NCBI GenBank assembly: GCA_016779485.1
Contig: JADHNN010000005.1
Location: forward strand, 18,246-82,245
Direction: 5' to 3'
DNA length: 64,000 nucleotides
Origin: Gammaproteobacteria bacterium
Lineage (GTDB): Bacteria; Pseudomonadota; Gammaproteobacteria; GCA-002705445; GCA-002716945
The number at the start of each line of letters is the position of its first letter. Positions within the stretch are counted from its first letter, which is position 1. Positions 30,895 to 40,677 of the stretch are shown one piece after another. A program made the position numbers and the translations under genes. The notes beneath the pieces are model-generated. The model worked only from the letters and a program-made list of their open reading frames with translations. It did no database searches and was not told the origin of the DNA.

Positions 30895-32211
30895 ATGACA
30901 GAATCTGTAGCCCTTGTGGGCAGAACAAATGTAGGTAAATCTCTCTTATTTAACAAATTAACTCAATATAAAAACTCTATTGTTCTTAATAAACATGGAG
31001 TAACTAGGGATGTAAACCAGGGAAAACTTCTTTTTGAAGATAAGTACCTAAATATTTATGATACAGCAGGCATAACATCTGATGATGAGCAATTTTCTAA
31101 TCTAGCCTATGAAAAAACGTTGCAAGCTATAGATAAATCGTCATTAATATTTTTTGTGACATCTTTGGAAGATGGCATTACTTCAAAAGATAAAGAGATT
31201 TGTTCCATACTTAGAAAATTTAATAAAAAAATAATTCTCATAATTAATAAGTGTGATAAACAAAAATCTGATCTTAAAAGATTCGAATTTGGTGAATTAG
31301 GATTTAATTGCACTTTTGAAGTGTCTGCAAAAACTAATAAAGGTCTATTGCAGTTAATTGAAAAATCATTTTCTATAACCAACCCATCTTTATATACAGA
31401 ATCAAAAACTTGTCGTGTTGCATTCATAGGTAAACCTAATGTTGGTAAATCAACGCTTATCAATAGCATACTCAATGAAAGTCGATCAATTACTTCTGAT
31501 ACTCCTGGTACAACTATCGATTCATTGGAAATTCCTTTTACTTTCAAAGGAAACAAATATCTTATCTATGACACAGCCGGCATCATGAAGAAATCTTCAA
31601 CAAAAGAAATAATCAATAAATACTCAATAAACATGTCTCTTAAGTGTATAAGTCATGCGAATGTATGTATTCTTGTAATTTCAGCGGAAGAACTTATATC
31701 AAAACAAGATAAAAGTATTTTTAATATAATTAAAGAAAACAATAAACCATTTATCCTTGTTATTAATAAAATAGACGTAGTAACTAGACATGAAATGAAA
31801 AAGCTTAGAAGTAATGTTGATTACTTTTCAAATATATTATTTGGAACTAAAATAATCTATTTATCTGCTCTTGAAAATAGAAATATTAGAAAATTATTAT
31901 TTACAATTAATCATCTTGCTAATAATTTATATAATGAGTACAGACCTTCTAGATTAACAAAAATTTTAAATGATGCTTGTAATAAACACCCTGTTAAAAA
32001 TAGTCGAAATAGATTAATTAAGCTCAAATTTGCAAAACAAAATAAAAGCTCAGATTTATCTATAACAATACATGGTAATCAAACAGATAAAATTCCAGAT
32101 TCGTATAGAAAATATCTTGTAAATTATTTTTCAGAGCAGCTTGGATTATCAGGCGTTCCAATAAGGTTGATATTTAAAAAGGAAAAGAACCCATATGATA
32201 CGGGTTCTTAA
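30895..32211 (+). CDS. der: Ribosome assembly GTPase Der (EngA)
   Basis: Two-G-domain GTPase needed for 50S maturation. 438 aa. G1 motifs GRTNVGKS (domain 1) and GKPNVGKS (domain 2) with G3 DTAG in both, G4 NKCDK and NKIDV, and a C-terminal KH-like domain ending in IRLIFKKEKNPYD. Its last codons form one arm-pair of a hairpin that probably serves as terminator for the converging gene. Confidence 0.97.
   Translation: MTESVALVGRTNVGKSLLFNKLTQYKNSIVLNKHGVTRDVNQGKLLFEDKYLNIYDTAGITSDDEQFSNLAYEKTLQAIDKSSLIFFVTSLEDGITSKDKEICSILRKFNKKIILIINKCDKQKSDLKRFEFGELGFNCTFEVSAKTNKGLLQLIEKSFSITNPSLYTESKTCRVAFIGKPNVGKSTLINSILNESRSITSDTPGTTIDSLEIPFTFKGNKYLIYDTAGIMKKSSTKEIINKYSINMSLKCISHANVCILVISAEELISKQDKSIFNIIKENNKPFILVINKIDVVTRHEMKKLRSNVDYFSNILFGTKIIYLSALENRNIRKLLFTINHLANNLYNEYRPSRLTKILNDACNKHPVKNSRNRLIKLKFAKQNKSSDLSITIHGNQTDKIPDSYRKYLVNYFSEQLGLSGVPIRLIFKKEKNPYDTGS
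32185..32209 (-). terminator. Rho-independent terminator of the DUF4242 gene, inside the der 3' end
   Basis: Perfect 8-bp inverted repeat AAGAACCC / GGGTTCTT with a nine-base loop. On the minus strand the hairpin is followed by TTTTCCTTTTT, a good U-tract, so it fits leftward transcripts. It lies within the last der codons and reaches its stop codon; rightward the following bases are not T-rich. Confidence 0.65.
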
Positions 32212-32224
32212 TCTAGCAACATTA

Positions 32225-32497
32225 CTATTCAGCAGTTTTTGGACTAATAATATTTTTAACTTCAGAAATACTATTTGCAGGAAATCCACCTGTACTAGCA
32301 TGATCTTTAATTAACTGCTCATTATCAGCATTGTATACACAATATACTTTATCGCCAGTTACGTAGCTTTGTACCCATTCAATGCCTGTACCCATATCTT
32401 TTAAGATACCGCATGATTTTTGTGAAATACCTTGAAGATCATCTTGTGTTAAATCACCAGCTCCAGCTATTTCTCTTTCAATTACATATTGTGGCAT
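32225..32497 (-). CDS. DUF4242 family small protein
   Basis: 90 aa, recognised by its opening YVIEREIAGAGDLT, SYVTGDKVYCVYNA, and HASTGGFPANSISEV; these are hallmarks of DUF4242, whose Streptomyces member SCO4226 binds nickel. Ferredoxin-like alpha/beta fold inferred. A strong GGAGGAG Shine-Dalgarno precedes the ATG, unlike most genes here, suggesting high expression. Monocistronic, bounded by the hairpin in der. Function unknown. Confidence 0.85.
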   Translation of the reverse strand: MPQYVIEREIAGAGDLTQDDLQGISQKSCGILKDMGTGIEWVQSYVTGDKVYCVYNADNEQLIKDHASTGGFPANSISEVKNIISPKTAE

Positions 32498-32564
32498 AAT
32501 ACTCCTCCATTGTTATGTCTAGACATTATCCACCTATATCAATCATTTTTCAAGCACGTCACAC

Positions 32565-33380
32565 CTAGTTGTTCACTAGAGTTAATGGGTTTATGTATGC
32601 ATTATTCAACAATACTGACCAGTGAAGATGAGGACCTGTAGATAATCCTGTTGATCCTATAGTTCCAATTATTTCACCTTTTTTGACAATCTGATCCTGT
32701 GCAATAAAAATATCATTCAAATGAAGAAACATACTAATAAGATTATTACCATGATTTATCATTATAAACTTTCCATTGTAATAATAGTTCCCGGTAAGTA
32801 CTACTTTTCCTGAAGATGGGGCATATACAGGTGTACCACTATCTCCTGCTATATCATGACCATTATGAAAATTACCTTTTTTTCCATTATAGTATCTCTG
32901 TGTCCCATATACGCCTGTAACGATTCCTTCTGCAGGCATGATAAAGTTAAAATCAGGATGGACTTTATAGATGTTTTTTTTAGCGTTGATTATTTCTTTC
33001 TTCTCATTAAGTATTCTTTTCAACTCTTTATTTGTTTTTGTTTTATATTTATTAATTTGAATATTTTGGATAGGGTATTCTTTGGCTATAACTTCAAGTG
33101 TAATTTTTTTTATTGCATTATCACTTGAGAACTTAAAGTTATTTGTCCCATGCTTTGTATTGTAAGGAATACCAAATAATAGATATGGTTTATCATTTTT
33201 TATAACTGTTGTTACCAAATTATTCATATAATAGAAATCACTATAATCAAGGGATTGATCCAAAGCTATTAAAGCAATATCTCCGGGAGAATAAGATTCA
33301 TTGGAATATGAAATATTAGGTAAAATAAAAAAAAATGTAGCTAATATTAATCTATAAGATATTTTTATTTTTCCATCCAT
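32565..33380 (-). CDS. M23 (LytM-type) peptidase, exported
   Basis: 271 aa. N-terminal signal sequence (~10-26, ILATFFFILPNISYS), an unrecognised ~110-residue middle region, then a complete M23 metallopeptidase domain (~150-271): zinc ligands H-x3-D in FHNGHDIAGDSG and HLH in TGPHLHWSV. Predicted periplasmic peptidoglycan DD-endopeptidase, or an activator if inactive, but ligands look intact. Its start overlaps the queF 3' end by 29 bases, so the two are co-transcribed leftward. Confidence 0.9.
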   Translation of the reverse strand: MDGKIKISYRLILATFFFILPNISYSNESYSPGDIALIALDQSLDYSDFYYMNNLVTTVIKNDKPYLLFGIPYNTKHGTNNFKFSSDNAIKKITLEVIAKEYPIQNIQINKYKTKTNKELKRILNEKKEIINAKKNIYKVHPDFNFIMPAEGIVTGVYGTQRYYNGKKGNFHNGHDIAGDSGTPVYAPSSGKVVLTGNYYYNGKFIMINHGNNLISMFLHLNDIFIAQDQIVKKGEIIGTIGSTGLSTGPHLHWSVLLNNAYINPLTLVNN

Positions 33381-33720
33381 TTTTTGTTTTTCTTATTTCT
33401 AAATGTGTAGTAATTCCACCTCTAACTTTCCAGTGCGCGTTGATAAACATATACCTTGGTTTTGTAAGTGTAAATAGATGATTAAATATTTTATTAGTGA
33501 CATCCTCATGAAAAGCACCTATTTCTCTATAGGCAACCATGTAGAGTTTTAATGATTTAAGTTCTACACATAATTTATCAGGAACATATTCTAAATAAAA
33601 TTCAGCAAAGTCTGGTTGAGATGTTAATGGACAAATACAGGTAAATTCAGGTATATCCATTTTTATGAGATAATCATCTTTCTTCTGCGGATTGTCAAAT
33701 GTTTCTAAAATATCTTTCAT
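33352..33720 (-). CDS. queF: NADPH-dependent 7-cyano-7-deazaguanine reductase (QueF)
   Basis: Reduces preQ0 to preQ1 for queuosine, feeding Tgt and QueA encoded at 15.9-18 kb. Unimodular type. I use the ATG at 33720 (122 aa), not the TTG at 33738. Catalytic Cys and Asp in CICPLTSQPDFAEF, the QueF motif ELKSLKLYM, and GAFHE are present; the C-terminus is shorter than in Bacillus QueF. The queC/D/E genes are not in this window. Confidence 0.93.
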   Translation of the reverse strand: MKDILETFDNPQKKDDYLIKMDIPEFTCICPLTSQPDFAEFYLEYVPDKLCVELKSLKLYMVAYREIGAFHEDVTNKIFNHLFTLTKPRYMFINAHWKVRGGITTHLEIRKTKNGWKNKNIL

Positions 33721-33784
33721 ATGCTCTAAAAAAATCAATATATAGTATAATACAAAATAACATATTATAATCTAAAATCATCAA

Positions 33785-36565
33785 ATGAGATTATCTAGAA
33801 TAAAATTATCAGGCTTCAAGACATTTGTTGATTCAACATCATTAAATTTTCCAAGTAATTTAACAGGTATAGTCGGTCCTAATGGTTGCGGTAAATCAAA
33901 TATAATAGATGCCATCAGGTGGGTAATGGGTGAATCATCTGCAAGAAACCTTAGAGGAGAAACTATGGATGATGTCATCTTCTCTGGATCCTCTTCCCGG
34001 AGCGAAGTTAGTCATGCCAGCATTGAGTTATTATTTGATAATTCGAATAATAAATTAGATTCTAAATTTGCTAAATTTTCTGAAATCCTTATTAGAAGAG
34101 AAGCAAATCGCGATGGGACATCATCATATTTTTTAAATAATACAAGATGTAGAAGAAAAGATATTAGGGAAGTATTTTTAGGAACCGGACTAGGCCCACG
34201 AAGTTATGCAATCATTGAACAAGGAATGATATCTAAAATAATAGACTCAAAACCTGATGAACTAAGAACATATCTAGAGGAGGCTGCAGGAATAAGCAAA
34301 TACAAGGAAAAACGAAGAGAAACAGAACTCCGACTAAAGCATACTTCTGAAAACTTAAAAAGACTTAATGATATTATGAGAGAGATTAATTCTTCACTTA
34401 CAAAATTACAAAAACAAGCTAATGATGCTGAATTATATAAAGATCTTAAAAACACGGAAGAAGCACTTAGGATTAAGATATTAGCCAAAAAAATTATTAA
34501 TCTTGATAAGAAATTAGAAGATACACAAAAAAATAGCACTGATAATATTTTGCAAAAGGAAAAAATACAATCTGATATAACTGGTTGTTTGAGAGAAATA
34601 GAAGATTTGAGGTTAGCAAGGGATAATGAGCAACAGGAATATAATAAAATTCAATCGGAATCATTTCATATTGCTGCAGAAATTGCTAGAGCTGAAAAAG
34701 ATATTGAATATACACAACAGATTGAAACAAGTAAAAAAGATAATATAAATGATATAAATAAAGAAATAGATAAAATACAAAAAGAGATAGATGAGTTAAA
34801 TGAAAAACAAGCTACAAATAATCAAGTAATTGTTATTTACGAAAACGAAAAAAATGAGCTTGAAGAAAAAATAAAAAATATTGATAAAGATATAAAAGAC
34901 TCATCTTTTTCACTACAAAACTGGCAGTCTAATTATAATTCATTTCTAGCTGATAAGCTTGAATTACAAAATAAGATTGAGCTAGAAAAATCAAAAATTG
35001 AGGCATTCGTTGATAATATAAATAATCTTGAAAAAAGACTTAAAAAATTTAATGAATCAGATAGTGATAAGGATAATAATATCCAAATAGAATTACTTGA
35101 TCAATCCGAGTCATATCAGAATGCTCTTATGAAATTCAAAGTTGATTTTGATAGAAATCTCAATAACTTACCAAAAGATATTATTAGTCCTTTAAATTTC
35201 AAAATAAACAAGTTAATTGATGAATTCAAAAAAATTATAATCAAAATTAAAGAAAACAATAAATCAATTAGTCAACAAATTAAGGACATAAAAAATAACA
35301 TTAAACTCTATAAAGATAAAATCAATTCATGTGAAACTACATTAGTCAAATACACTAAGGATTTAGACGAATTCGAACAACATAAAACCCAACTTGAAAA
35401 ACATAAACTCGATTTAAAGCAAACATATGACAAACTTAACTGGCAATTTAATGAATCATCCGAAGATATTAATGCTAATAATGTTCGTATCACAACTCTC
35501 AAAACAGAAATATTATCATTCACACATAATCTCTCGAGAGCAAAAGCTGACATTGATGTACTTACTCAAAAAAAACAAGACATTCTTTCAGATTCAAGTC
35601 AACCAGAAGAATCAAATATACAAAGTAGACTCAATAAATTCATTAATTTGAAAAAAGAAAAAGATTCAGAGCTTAGAATACTGCAAGATAAAATATCCAA
35701 TATTGATGTGAGTACCAAAAATAAAGAAGATGAATTAAATTCTTTTTCTAATGATAAGAATACTATAGAGCAAGCTATTAATGATACAAATATAACTCTA
35801 ACTGAAATTAAAACAAATAAATCATCCCTTCTAGAGAATTCTGAATATGGAAACGAGAAAATTATTGATACTATCAAGAACATTGACGATGAACCTCTGC
35901 AGGTAAGTGAAAATACATTAGTTGATGTAAAAAATAAAATTGATAAATTAGGTGCGATTAATCTTGCAGCTATAGATGAACTTAAGGAAAATACTGAAAG
36001 AAAAAATTATTTAGATAAGCAATATGATGATCTTACTAATTCTGTCTCAACTCTAGAGAATGCAATTAAAAAAATTGATAATGAAACAAAATCTAAATTT
36101 AAAGATACATTTGATTCTATAAATAAAAACCTGTCGTACTTCTTCCCAAAAATATTTGGTGGAGGAAAATCATATCTTGAGTTAACAGATAATGATTTAT
36201 TAAATACTGGTGTAAATATTATGGCTAAACCACCGGGAAAATTAGTAAAAAACTTAAATCTTTTATCAGGTGGAGAAAAAGCTGGAACTGGTATAGCATT
36301 TGTATTTTCTATTTTTAAAATAAATCCGGCGCCTTTCTGTTTGTTAGATGAGGTAGACGCGCCTTTGGATGAAGCAAATAATGAACGTTTTTGTAATGTT
36401 GTAAAAGAGATGTCTGAATCTGTTCAGTTTATATTTATAACTCACAATAAATCAACCATGCAGATTGCTGATGTTCTTTCTGGCGTAACTATGAGAGAGG
36501 CTGGAGTCTCTAAATTAGTATCTGTAAATGTTGATGATGCTCTTGAAATGACTTCTGATAATTAA
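33785..36565 (+). CDS. smc: Smc chromosome-condensation ATPase, short form without canonical hinge
   Basis: 926 aa, against ~1150-1190 for bacterial Smc. Both ATPase head halves are complete: Walker A GPNGCGKSN (31-39), LGPRSYAIIEQGMIS, EEAAGISKYKEKRRET; C-terminal LSGGEKAGTG (827-836), Walker B FCLLDEVDAPLDEAN, and ITHNKSTM. Between them, residues ~175-760 are almost pure coiled coil: no glycine occurs from G267 to G689 and only prolines 463, 469 and 607. The glycine-rich hinge (GRATFLPL- and NPGG-like motifs) is absent; the likely apex is NLPKDIISPLNF at 462-472, splitting two arms of about equal length. Followed by ligA; zipA is missing. A TATAAT at 33766-33771 precedes the start. Confidence 0.9.
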   Translation: MRLSRIKLSGFKTFVDSTSLNFPSNLTGIVGPNGCGKSNIIDAIRWVMGESSARNLRGETMDDVIFSGSSSRSEVSHASIELLFDNSNNKLDSKFAKFSEILIRREANRDGTSSYFLNNTRCRRKDIREVFLGTGLGPRSYAIIEQGMISKIIDSKPDELRTYLEEAAGISKYKEKRRETELRLKHTSENLKRLNDIMREINSSLTKLQKQANDAELYKDLKNTEEALRIKILAKKIINLDKKLEDTQKNSTDNILQKEKIQSDITGCLREIEDLRLARDNEQQEYNKIQSESFHIAAEIARAEKDIEYTQQIETSKKDNINDINKEIDKIQKEIDELNEKQATNNQVIVIYENEKNELEEKIKNIDKDIKDSSFSLQNWQSNYNSFLADKLELQNKIELEKSKIEAFVDNINNLEKRLKKFNESDSDKDNNIQIELLDQSESYQNALMKFKVDFDRNLNNLPKDIISPLNFKINKLIDEFKKIIIKIKENNKSISQQIKDIKNNIKLYKDKINSCETTLVKYTKDLDEFEQHKTQLEKHKLDLKQTYDKLNWQFNESSEDINANNVRITTLKTEILSFTHNLSRAKADIDVLTQKKQDILSDSSQPEESNIQSRLNKFINLKKEKDSELRILQDKISNIDVSTKNKEDELNSFSNDKNTIEQAINDTNITLTEIKTNKSSLLENSEYGNEKIIDTIKNIDDEPLQVSENTLVDVKNKIDKLGAINLAAIDELKENTERKNYLDKQYDDLTNSVSTLENAIKKIDNETKSKFKDTFDSINKNLSYFFPKIFGGGKSYLELTDNDLLNTGVNIMAKPPGKLVKNLNLLSGGEKAGTGIAFVFSIFKINPAPFCLLDEVDAPLDEANNERFCNVVKEMSESVQFIFITHNKSTMQIADVLSGVTMREAGVSKLVSVNVDDALEMTSDN

Positions 36566-36582
36566 TATTTTTCAAATTATTC

Positions 36583-38583
36583 ATGAACAATAAAAAAAGT
36601 ATTTCTAAAAAATATCAAAAACTAATTACCATTATTAATAAACATAATTTACTTTATCACACATACGATTCTCCAGAAATATCAGATAAAGAATATGATC
36701 AACTTTACGCTAATTTAAAACAAATTGAAAATAATAACCCTGAACTAATAGAACCTAATTCACCTACTCAAAGAGTTGGGTCTTTACTACTCGAACAATT
36801 TGATAAAATTAAACATGATTTGCCTATGCTATCTTTATCTAATGCCGCCGATGAATCAGAACTGGAAGAATTTTACAAAAAAATTAATATTACATTAAAC
36901 AATGACAACACTATATTATTTGCAGAGCCTAAATTTGATGGACTTGCTATTAGTTTAACATATATTGATGGAATATTTTCAAAAGCAATAACTAGAGGTG
37001 ATGGATTTATTGGTGAAGATGTTACGCAAAATGTCAGAACTATTAAATCACTACCTTTAAGTATTACTGATAAGAATGTACCTAATAAATTTACATTAAG
37101 AGGCGAAGTTTTTATTGATAAAAAAGATTTCAATAGCATAAATTCTAATCTTAAAAGCAAGAATGAAAAGATTTACTCTAACCCAAGAAATCTAGCTTCT
37201 GGCAGTATAAGGCAGCTAAATCCTAAAATTGCATCTAGTCGTAATCTTAAACTCTTTATTCATGGACTGGAAAATTTCAAACAATTTAATGCTTTTAAGC
37301 AACACCATGAACTTATGAAATTTCTGTCAAGCCTCGGTTTTCCAATAAATAAATATTCTAAATTAACGACTAATCTAAAATCAATATTTAGCTATATAAA
37401 GAACATGAATTCTATAAGAGAAAATATACCCTATGAAATTGATGGCCTAGTCTTTAGAGTTGATGATTTATCTACATACTCACTATTAGGTACTACAAGT
37501 AAAGCGCCAAAATGGGCCATAGCATATAAATTTAAAGCACAAGAGGCATTAACAAAAATTATTGACGTTACTTTTCAGGTTGGACGTACAGGGACAATAA
37601 CACCGGTTGCTGAATTAGAAACTGTTAATATCAGCGGTGTAAACGTATCAAGAGCTACTCTTCATAACTTTTCTGAAATAGAATCTAAAGATATTCATAT
37701 TAATGACTACGTTTATGTCAAACGAGCAGGGGATGTTATTCCTGATATAGATAGAGTAGAACTTAATAAAAGGAAAAATATTACAAAAATTGTAATGCCA
37801 CAAAAATGCCCTAGCTGTAATAGTATTTTAGTTCAAGTTGAGAATCAGATTGCCTATAAATGTCTAAATTCTAAATACTGTACTCCTCAAATTGAACAAG
37901 CAATCATACACTTTATATCTCGTAAAGCTATGAATGTAATTGGTATTGGTAATCAAATAATTAGAGAACTTGTTGCAAAAAAAATTATTTCAAGAACAGC
38001 TGATCTTTATAATCTTAGTAGTTCAGATTTTGAAAAACTAGATAGGGTAGGTGAAAAATCTATTAAAAACTTTTTACAATCTATAGAAGAATCTAAAAAT
38101 GTTTCTTTTGATAAATTTATATATGCACTAGGTATGAAAGAAGTAGGTGAAGCATCAGCTAAATCACTTGCTAATTCTTTTTCTGATATTGATAAATTAT
38201 TAAAATGTAATAATTCTGATTTGCTAAAAATCTCTGATATCGGACCGATTGTTGCAGAAAATATTACTAAATTCTTAAAAGACCGAGATAATTATAATAA
38301 TATTTTAAAACTGATAGCATCTGGTATAAATATTACTTACAATAAGCAAATTCCAAATGACTTTACTGTTGTAATAACTGGGAAATTTGATAATTATTCT
38401 AGACAAGAAATTATTGATAAAATATCTAAGCTTGGTTACAGGGTTATAAGCACTGTTTCAAAAAGAACTAATTTATTGATATGTGGCAGTAAGCCTGGCA
38501 GTAAAAAAAATAAAGCTGAAACTTTGGGGATTAAAATAATCTATGAAGATAGTTTATCTAAGCTTCTCTCAGAAGCTCATTAA
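36583..38583 (+). CDS. ligA: NAD-dependent DNA ligase LigA
   Basis: Seals nicks in replication and repair. 666 aa. Ia domain with [15 protein letters not shown], adenylation motif [11 protein letters not shown] (catalytic Lys), [17 protein letters not shown] fold, four-cysteine zinc finger CPSC...CLNSKYC, HhH repeats, and C-terminal BRCT ([17 protein letters not shown]). Eighteen bases after smc. Its last 26 bases overlap the converging dapD gene. Confidence 0.97.
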   Translation: MNNKKSISKKYQKLITIINKHNLLYHTYDSPEISDKEYDQLYANLKQIENNNPELIEPNSPTQRVGSLLLEQFDKIKHDLPMLSLSNAADESELEEFYKKINITLNNDNTILFAEPKFDGLAISLTYIDGIFSKAITRGDGFIGEDVTQNVRTIKSLPLSITDKNVPNKFTLRGEVFIDKKDFNSINSNLKSKNEKIYSNPRNLASGSIRQLNPKIASSRNLKLFIHGLENFKQFNAFKQHHELMKFLSSLGFPINKYSKLTTNLKSIFSYIKNMNSIRENIPYEIDGLVFRVDDLSTYSLLGTTSKAPKWAIAYKFKAQEALTKIIDVTFQVGRTGTITPVAELETVNISGVNVSRATLHNFSEIESKDIHINDYVYVKRAGDVIPDIDRVELNKRKNITKIVMPQKCPSCNSILVQVENQIAYKCLNSKYCTPQIEQAIIHFISRKAMNVIGIGNQIIRELVAKKIISRTADLYNLSSSDFEKLDRVGEKSIKNFLQSIEESKNVSFDKFIYALGMKEVGEASAKSLANSFSDIDKLLKCNNSDLLKISDIGPIVAENITKFLKDRDNYNNILKLIASGINITYNKQIPNDFTVVITGKFDNYSRQEIIDKISKLGYRVISTVSKRTNLLICGSKPGSKKNKAETLGIKIIYEDSLSKLLSEAH

Positions 38584-39370
38584 TACCAACTTTACTTAAT
38601 GTTTTAGCATCAACTTTTTTAACAATTACTGCACAGTACAAACTACATGTCTCATCTTTAGATGGTAATGATCCGGATACAACAACCGAACCCTCAGGAA
38701 CTTCTCCATATGATATAGTACCCGCTTCTCTGTCATAAATCTTTGTGCTTTTTCCAATAAAAACTCCCATCGAAATCACAGAATTTTTCCTGACTATAAC
38801 GCCTTCAACAACTTCAGACCTAGCTCCTATAAAACAATTATCTTCTATAATGGTCGGAGATGCTTGAAGTGGCTCTAGTACACCTCCAATTCCTACTCCA
38901 CCGGAGATATGTACATTTGATCCTATTTGTGCACAAGATCCAACAGTAGCCCATGTATCTACCATTGTTCCTGATCCTACATATGCTCCTATGTTTACAA
39001 ATGATGGCATTAAAACAACGTTCTTATCAATAAATGAACCATGACGCGCGATAGCTTGAGGAACAATTCTGATATTATTTTTCTTAAGATAATCTTCTGA
39101 TGTATGCAAGAATTTAGAGTCTACTTTGTCATAAAACTTTGTGTAGTTGGTTTCAATACATTTATTTTGGTTCAATCTAAAAGATAATAGAATAGCTTTT
39201 TTAGCCCATTCATTTACTGACCAATTACCATCATGTCCAGGTTCTGCAACTCGTATTTCGCCACAATCAAGCGATGTTATCGTTTCAGATACGGCATTGT
39301 TTGCTTCTTCTTTATTATCATCATTTATCCCTGTATCGAATACTTGATTTATTATATCTATATTACTCAT
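38558..39370 (-). CDS. dapD: Tetrahydrodipicolinate N-succinyltransferase
   Basis: Succinyl branch of lysine/meso-diaminopimelate synthesis. 270 aa (E. coli 274). Left-handed beta-helix hexapeptide repeats are plain ([39 protein letters not shown]), with the conserved [20 protein letters not shown] near the end. It overlaps ligA convergently and mltF by ATGA upstream. Confidence 0.97.
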   Translation of the reverse strand: MSNIDIINQVFDTGINDDNKEEANNAVSETITSLDCGEIRVAEPGHDGNWSVNEWAKKAILLSFRLNQNKCIETNYTKFYDKVDSKFLHTSEDYLKKNNIRIVPQAIARHGSFIDKNVVLMPSFVNIGAYVGSGTMVDTWATVGSCAQIGSNVHISGGVGIGGVLEPLQASPTIIEDNCFIGARSEVVEGVIVRKNSVISMGVFIGKSTKIYDREAGTISYGEVPEGSVVVSGSLPSKDETCSLYCAVIVKKVDAKTLSKVGINELLREA

Positions 39371-40677
39371 AGCGCGTTAGGAACCTCTATTGTTATATTA
39401 TCTTTTATTTTTTTATCTTTTTCTTCTAAAAAAGAAATTATATCATAATATTGTTTAACATTTTCTATATATTGAACAGCTTCCCAGCCTCTTGCATAGC
39501 CGTTCTTCATTTTTTTATAAAACTTTTTCTTATTTAACTTAAGTAAATATTTTCTTAGATTATTCCAATGGTTTATATCGATTTTATCTTTTGTAAGTAG
39601 AGACACAACATCATCTACGTGTCCAGAACCAAGATTATATGATGCTAGCATTAAATTTAGTTGAGTATCATTATCATACTTTTTGTATTTATTTCTCAGA
39701 AAAACTAAATATTTTGCACCTCCATCTATACTCTCTGAGGGAATCAATCTATTTACTTCAAGCATATCAGCAGTTTTTTTTGTTAACATCATTAATCCCT
39801 TAACCCCCGTTGGTGAAACAGCATCATTATCCCACTTAGATTCTTGATAGGCGAGAGCAGCCAGTAATTTCCAATCAATATTATATTTTATAGAAGCCTC
39901 TTTAAATAAGTGTTCAAATTTTGGTAATTTCAAGACTATATCTGATATGAAGATTCTTGACCCAATAAATATATATGATGACATTAAATTTTTTGCATAA
40001 TATTTCTTATCAAGACTATTAATGAAATCTAACGTTTTTTCATTTTCTAAAAATTCAAATAAATTATTTCTCAAAGTTCCATCATCATTTGAAAAACTCC
40101 ATAAGAGTTTTACTTCTGTGATATTCTTTTTAATTACTAAGTTAGGGTAATATTTTTTAAAAAAAAGATAAGCACTTCTGGTAAGAATAGTATGTGATAT
40201 AAGATTATTACTTAGATTATATACAAGATTATCTAATTCATCATCAATATAACTTATTTGATAGTTTTTTTTAATATTATTATTTAACTCTATATTTTTT
40301 AATAGTAAAGATACCTCAATATCATTATTATTATCATTTTTATTATTAGACACTAATAATAAATCCTCTTCATTAACTACGACACATGTTTCACATGTAT
40401 TAGATGAATAAAATATCTCAACATCATAGTTATTATCTTTTTCAATAAAACTATTCTTATTTATATTAGTTAAATAGTCTTTTATTAATTCATATTGATA
40501 TCCATGAATTTCTTCTCTAACAGGGAATATTATCTCTGGAAAATTCTGGAATTTAACTACGACTACATCTTTACTTTGCAGTTTTTGTAATGATGTATAT
40601 GAGCTATTTACAAATAATAGATAAATACTTGCAACAACTATCATTGCAGTAAGAAATCTCACAAATAATTTGAACAT
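39367..40677 (-). CDS. mltF: Membrane-bound lytic transglycosylase MltF
   Basis: Cleaves peptidoglycan glycan strands. 436 aa. N-terminal membrane anchor/signal (~8-24), a divergent substrate-binding-protein-like domain (~35-240), then the SLT domain (~255-400) with catalytic glutamate E279 in [20 protein letters not shown] and [10 protein letters not shown], close to E. coli MltF. Its start shares one base with the rne stop, so rne-mltF-dapD form a leftward run. The N-terminal domain is weakly conserved. Confidence 0.88.
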   Translation of the reverse strand: MFKLFVRFLTAMIVVASIYLLFVNSSYTSLQKLQSKDVVVVKFQNFPEIIFPVREEIHGYQYELIKDYLTNINKNSFIEKDNNYDVEIFYSSNTCETCVVVNEEDLLLVSNNKNDNNNDIEVSLLLKNIELNNNIKKNYQISYIDDELDNLVYNLSNNLISHTILTRSAYLFFKKYYPNLVIKKNITEVKLLWSFSNDDGTLRNNLFEFLENEKTLDFINSLDKKYYAKNLMSSYIFIGSRIFISDIVLKLPKFEHLFKEASIKYNIDWKLLAALAYQESKWDNDAVSPTGVKGLMMLTKKTADMLEVNRLIPSESIDGGAKYLVFLRNKYKKYDNDTQLNLMLASYNLGSGHVDDVVSLLTKDKIDINHWNNLRKYLLKLNKKKFYKKMKNGYARGWEAVQYIENVKQYYDIISFLEEKDKKIKDNITIEVPNAL

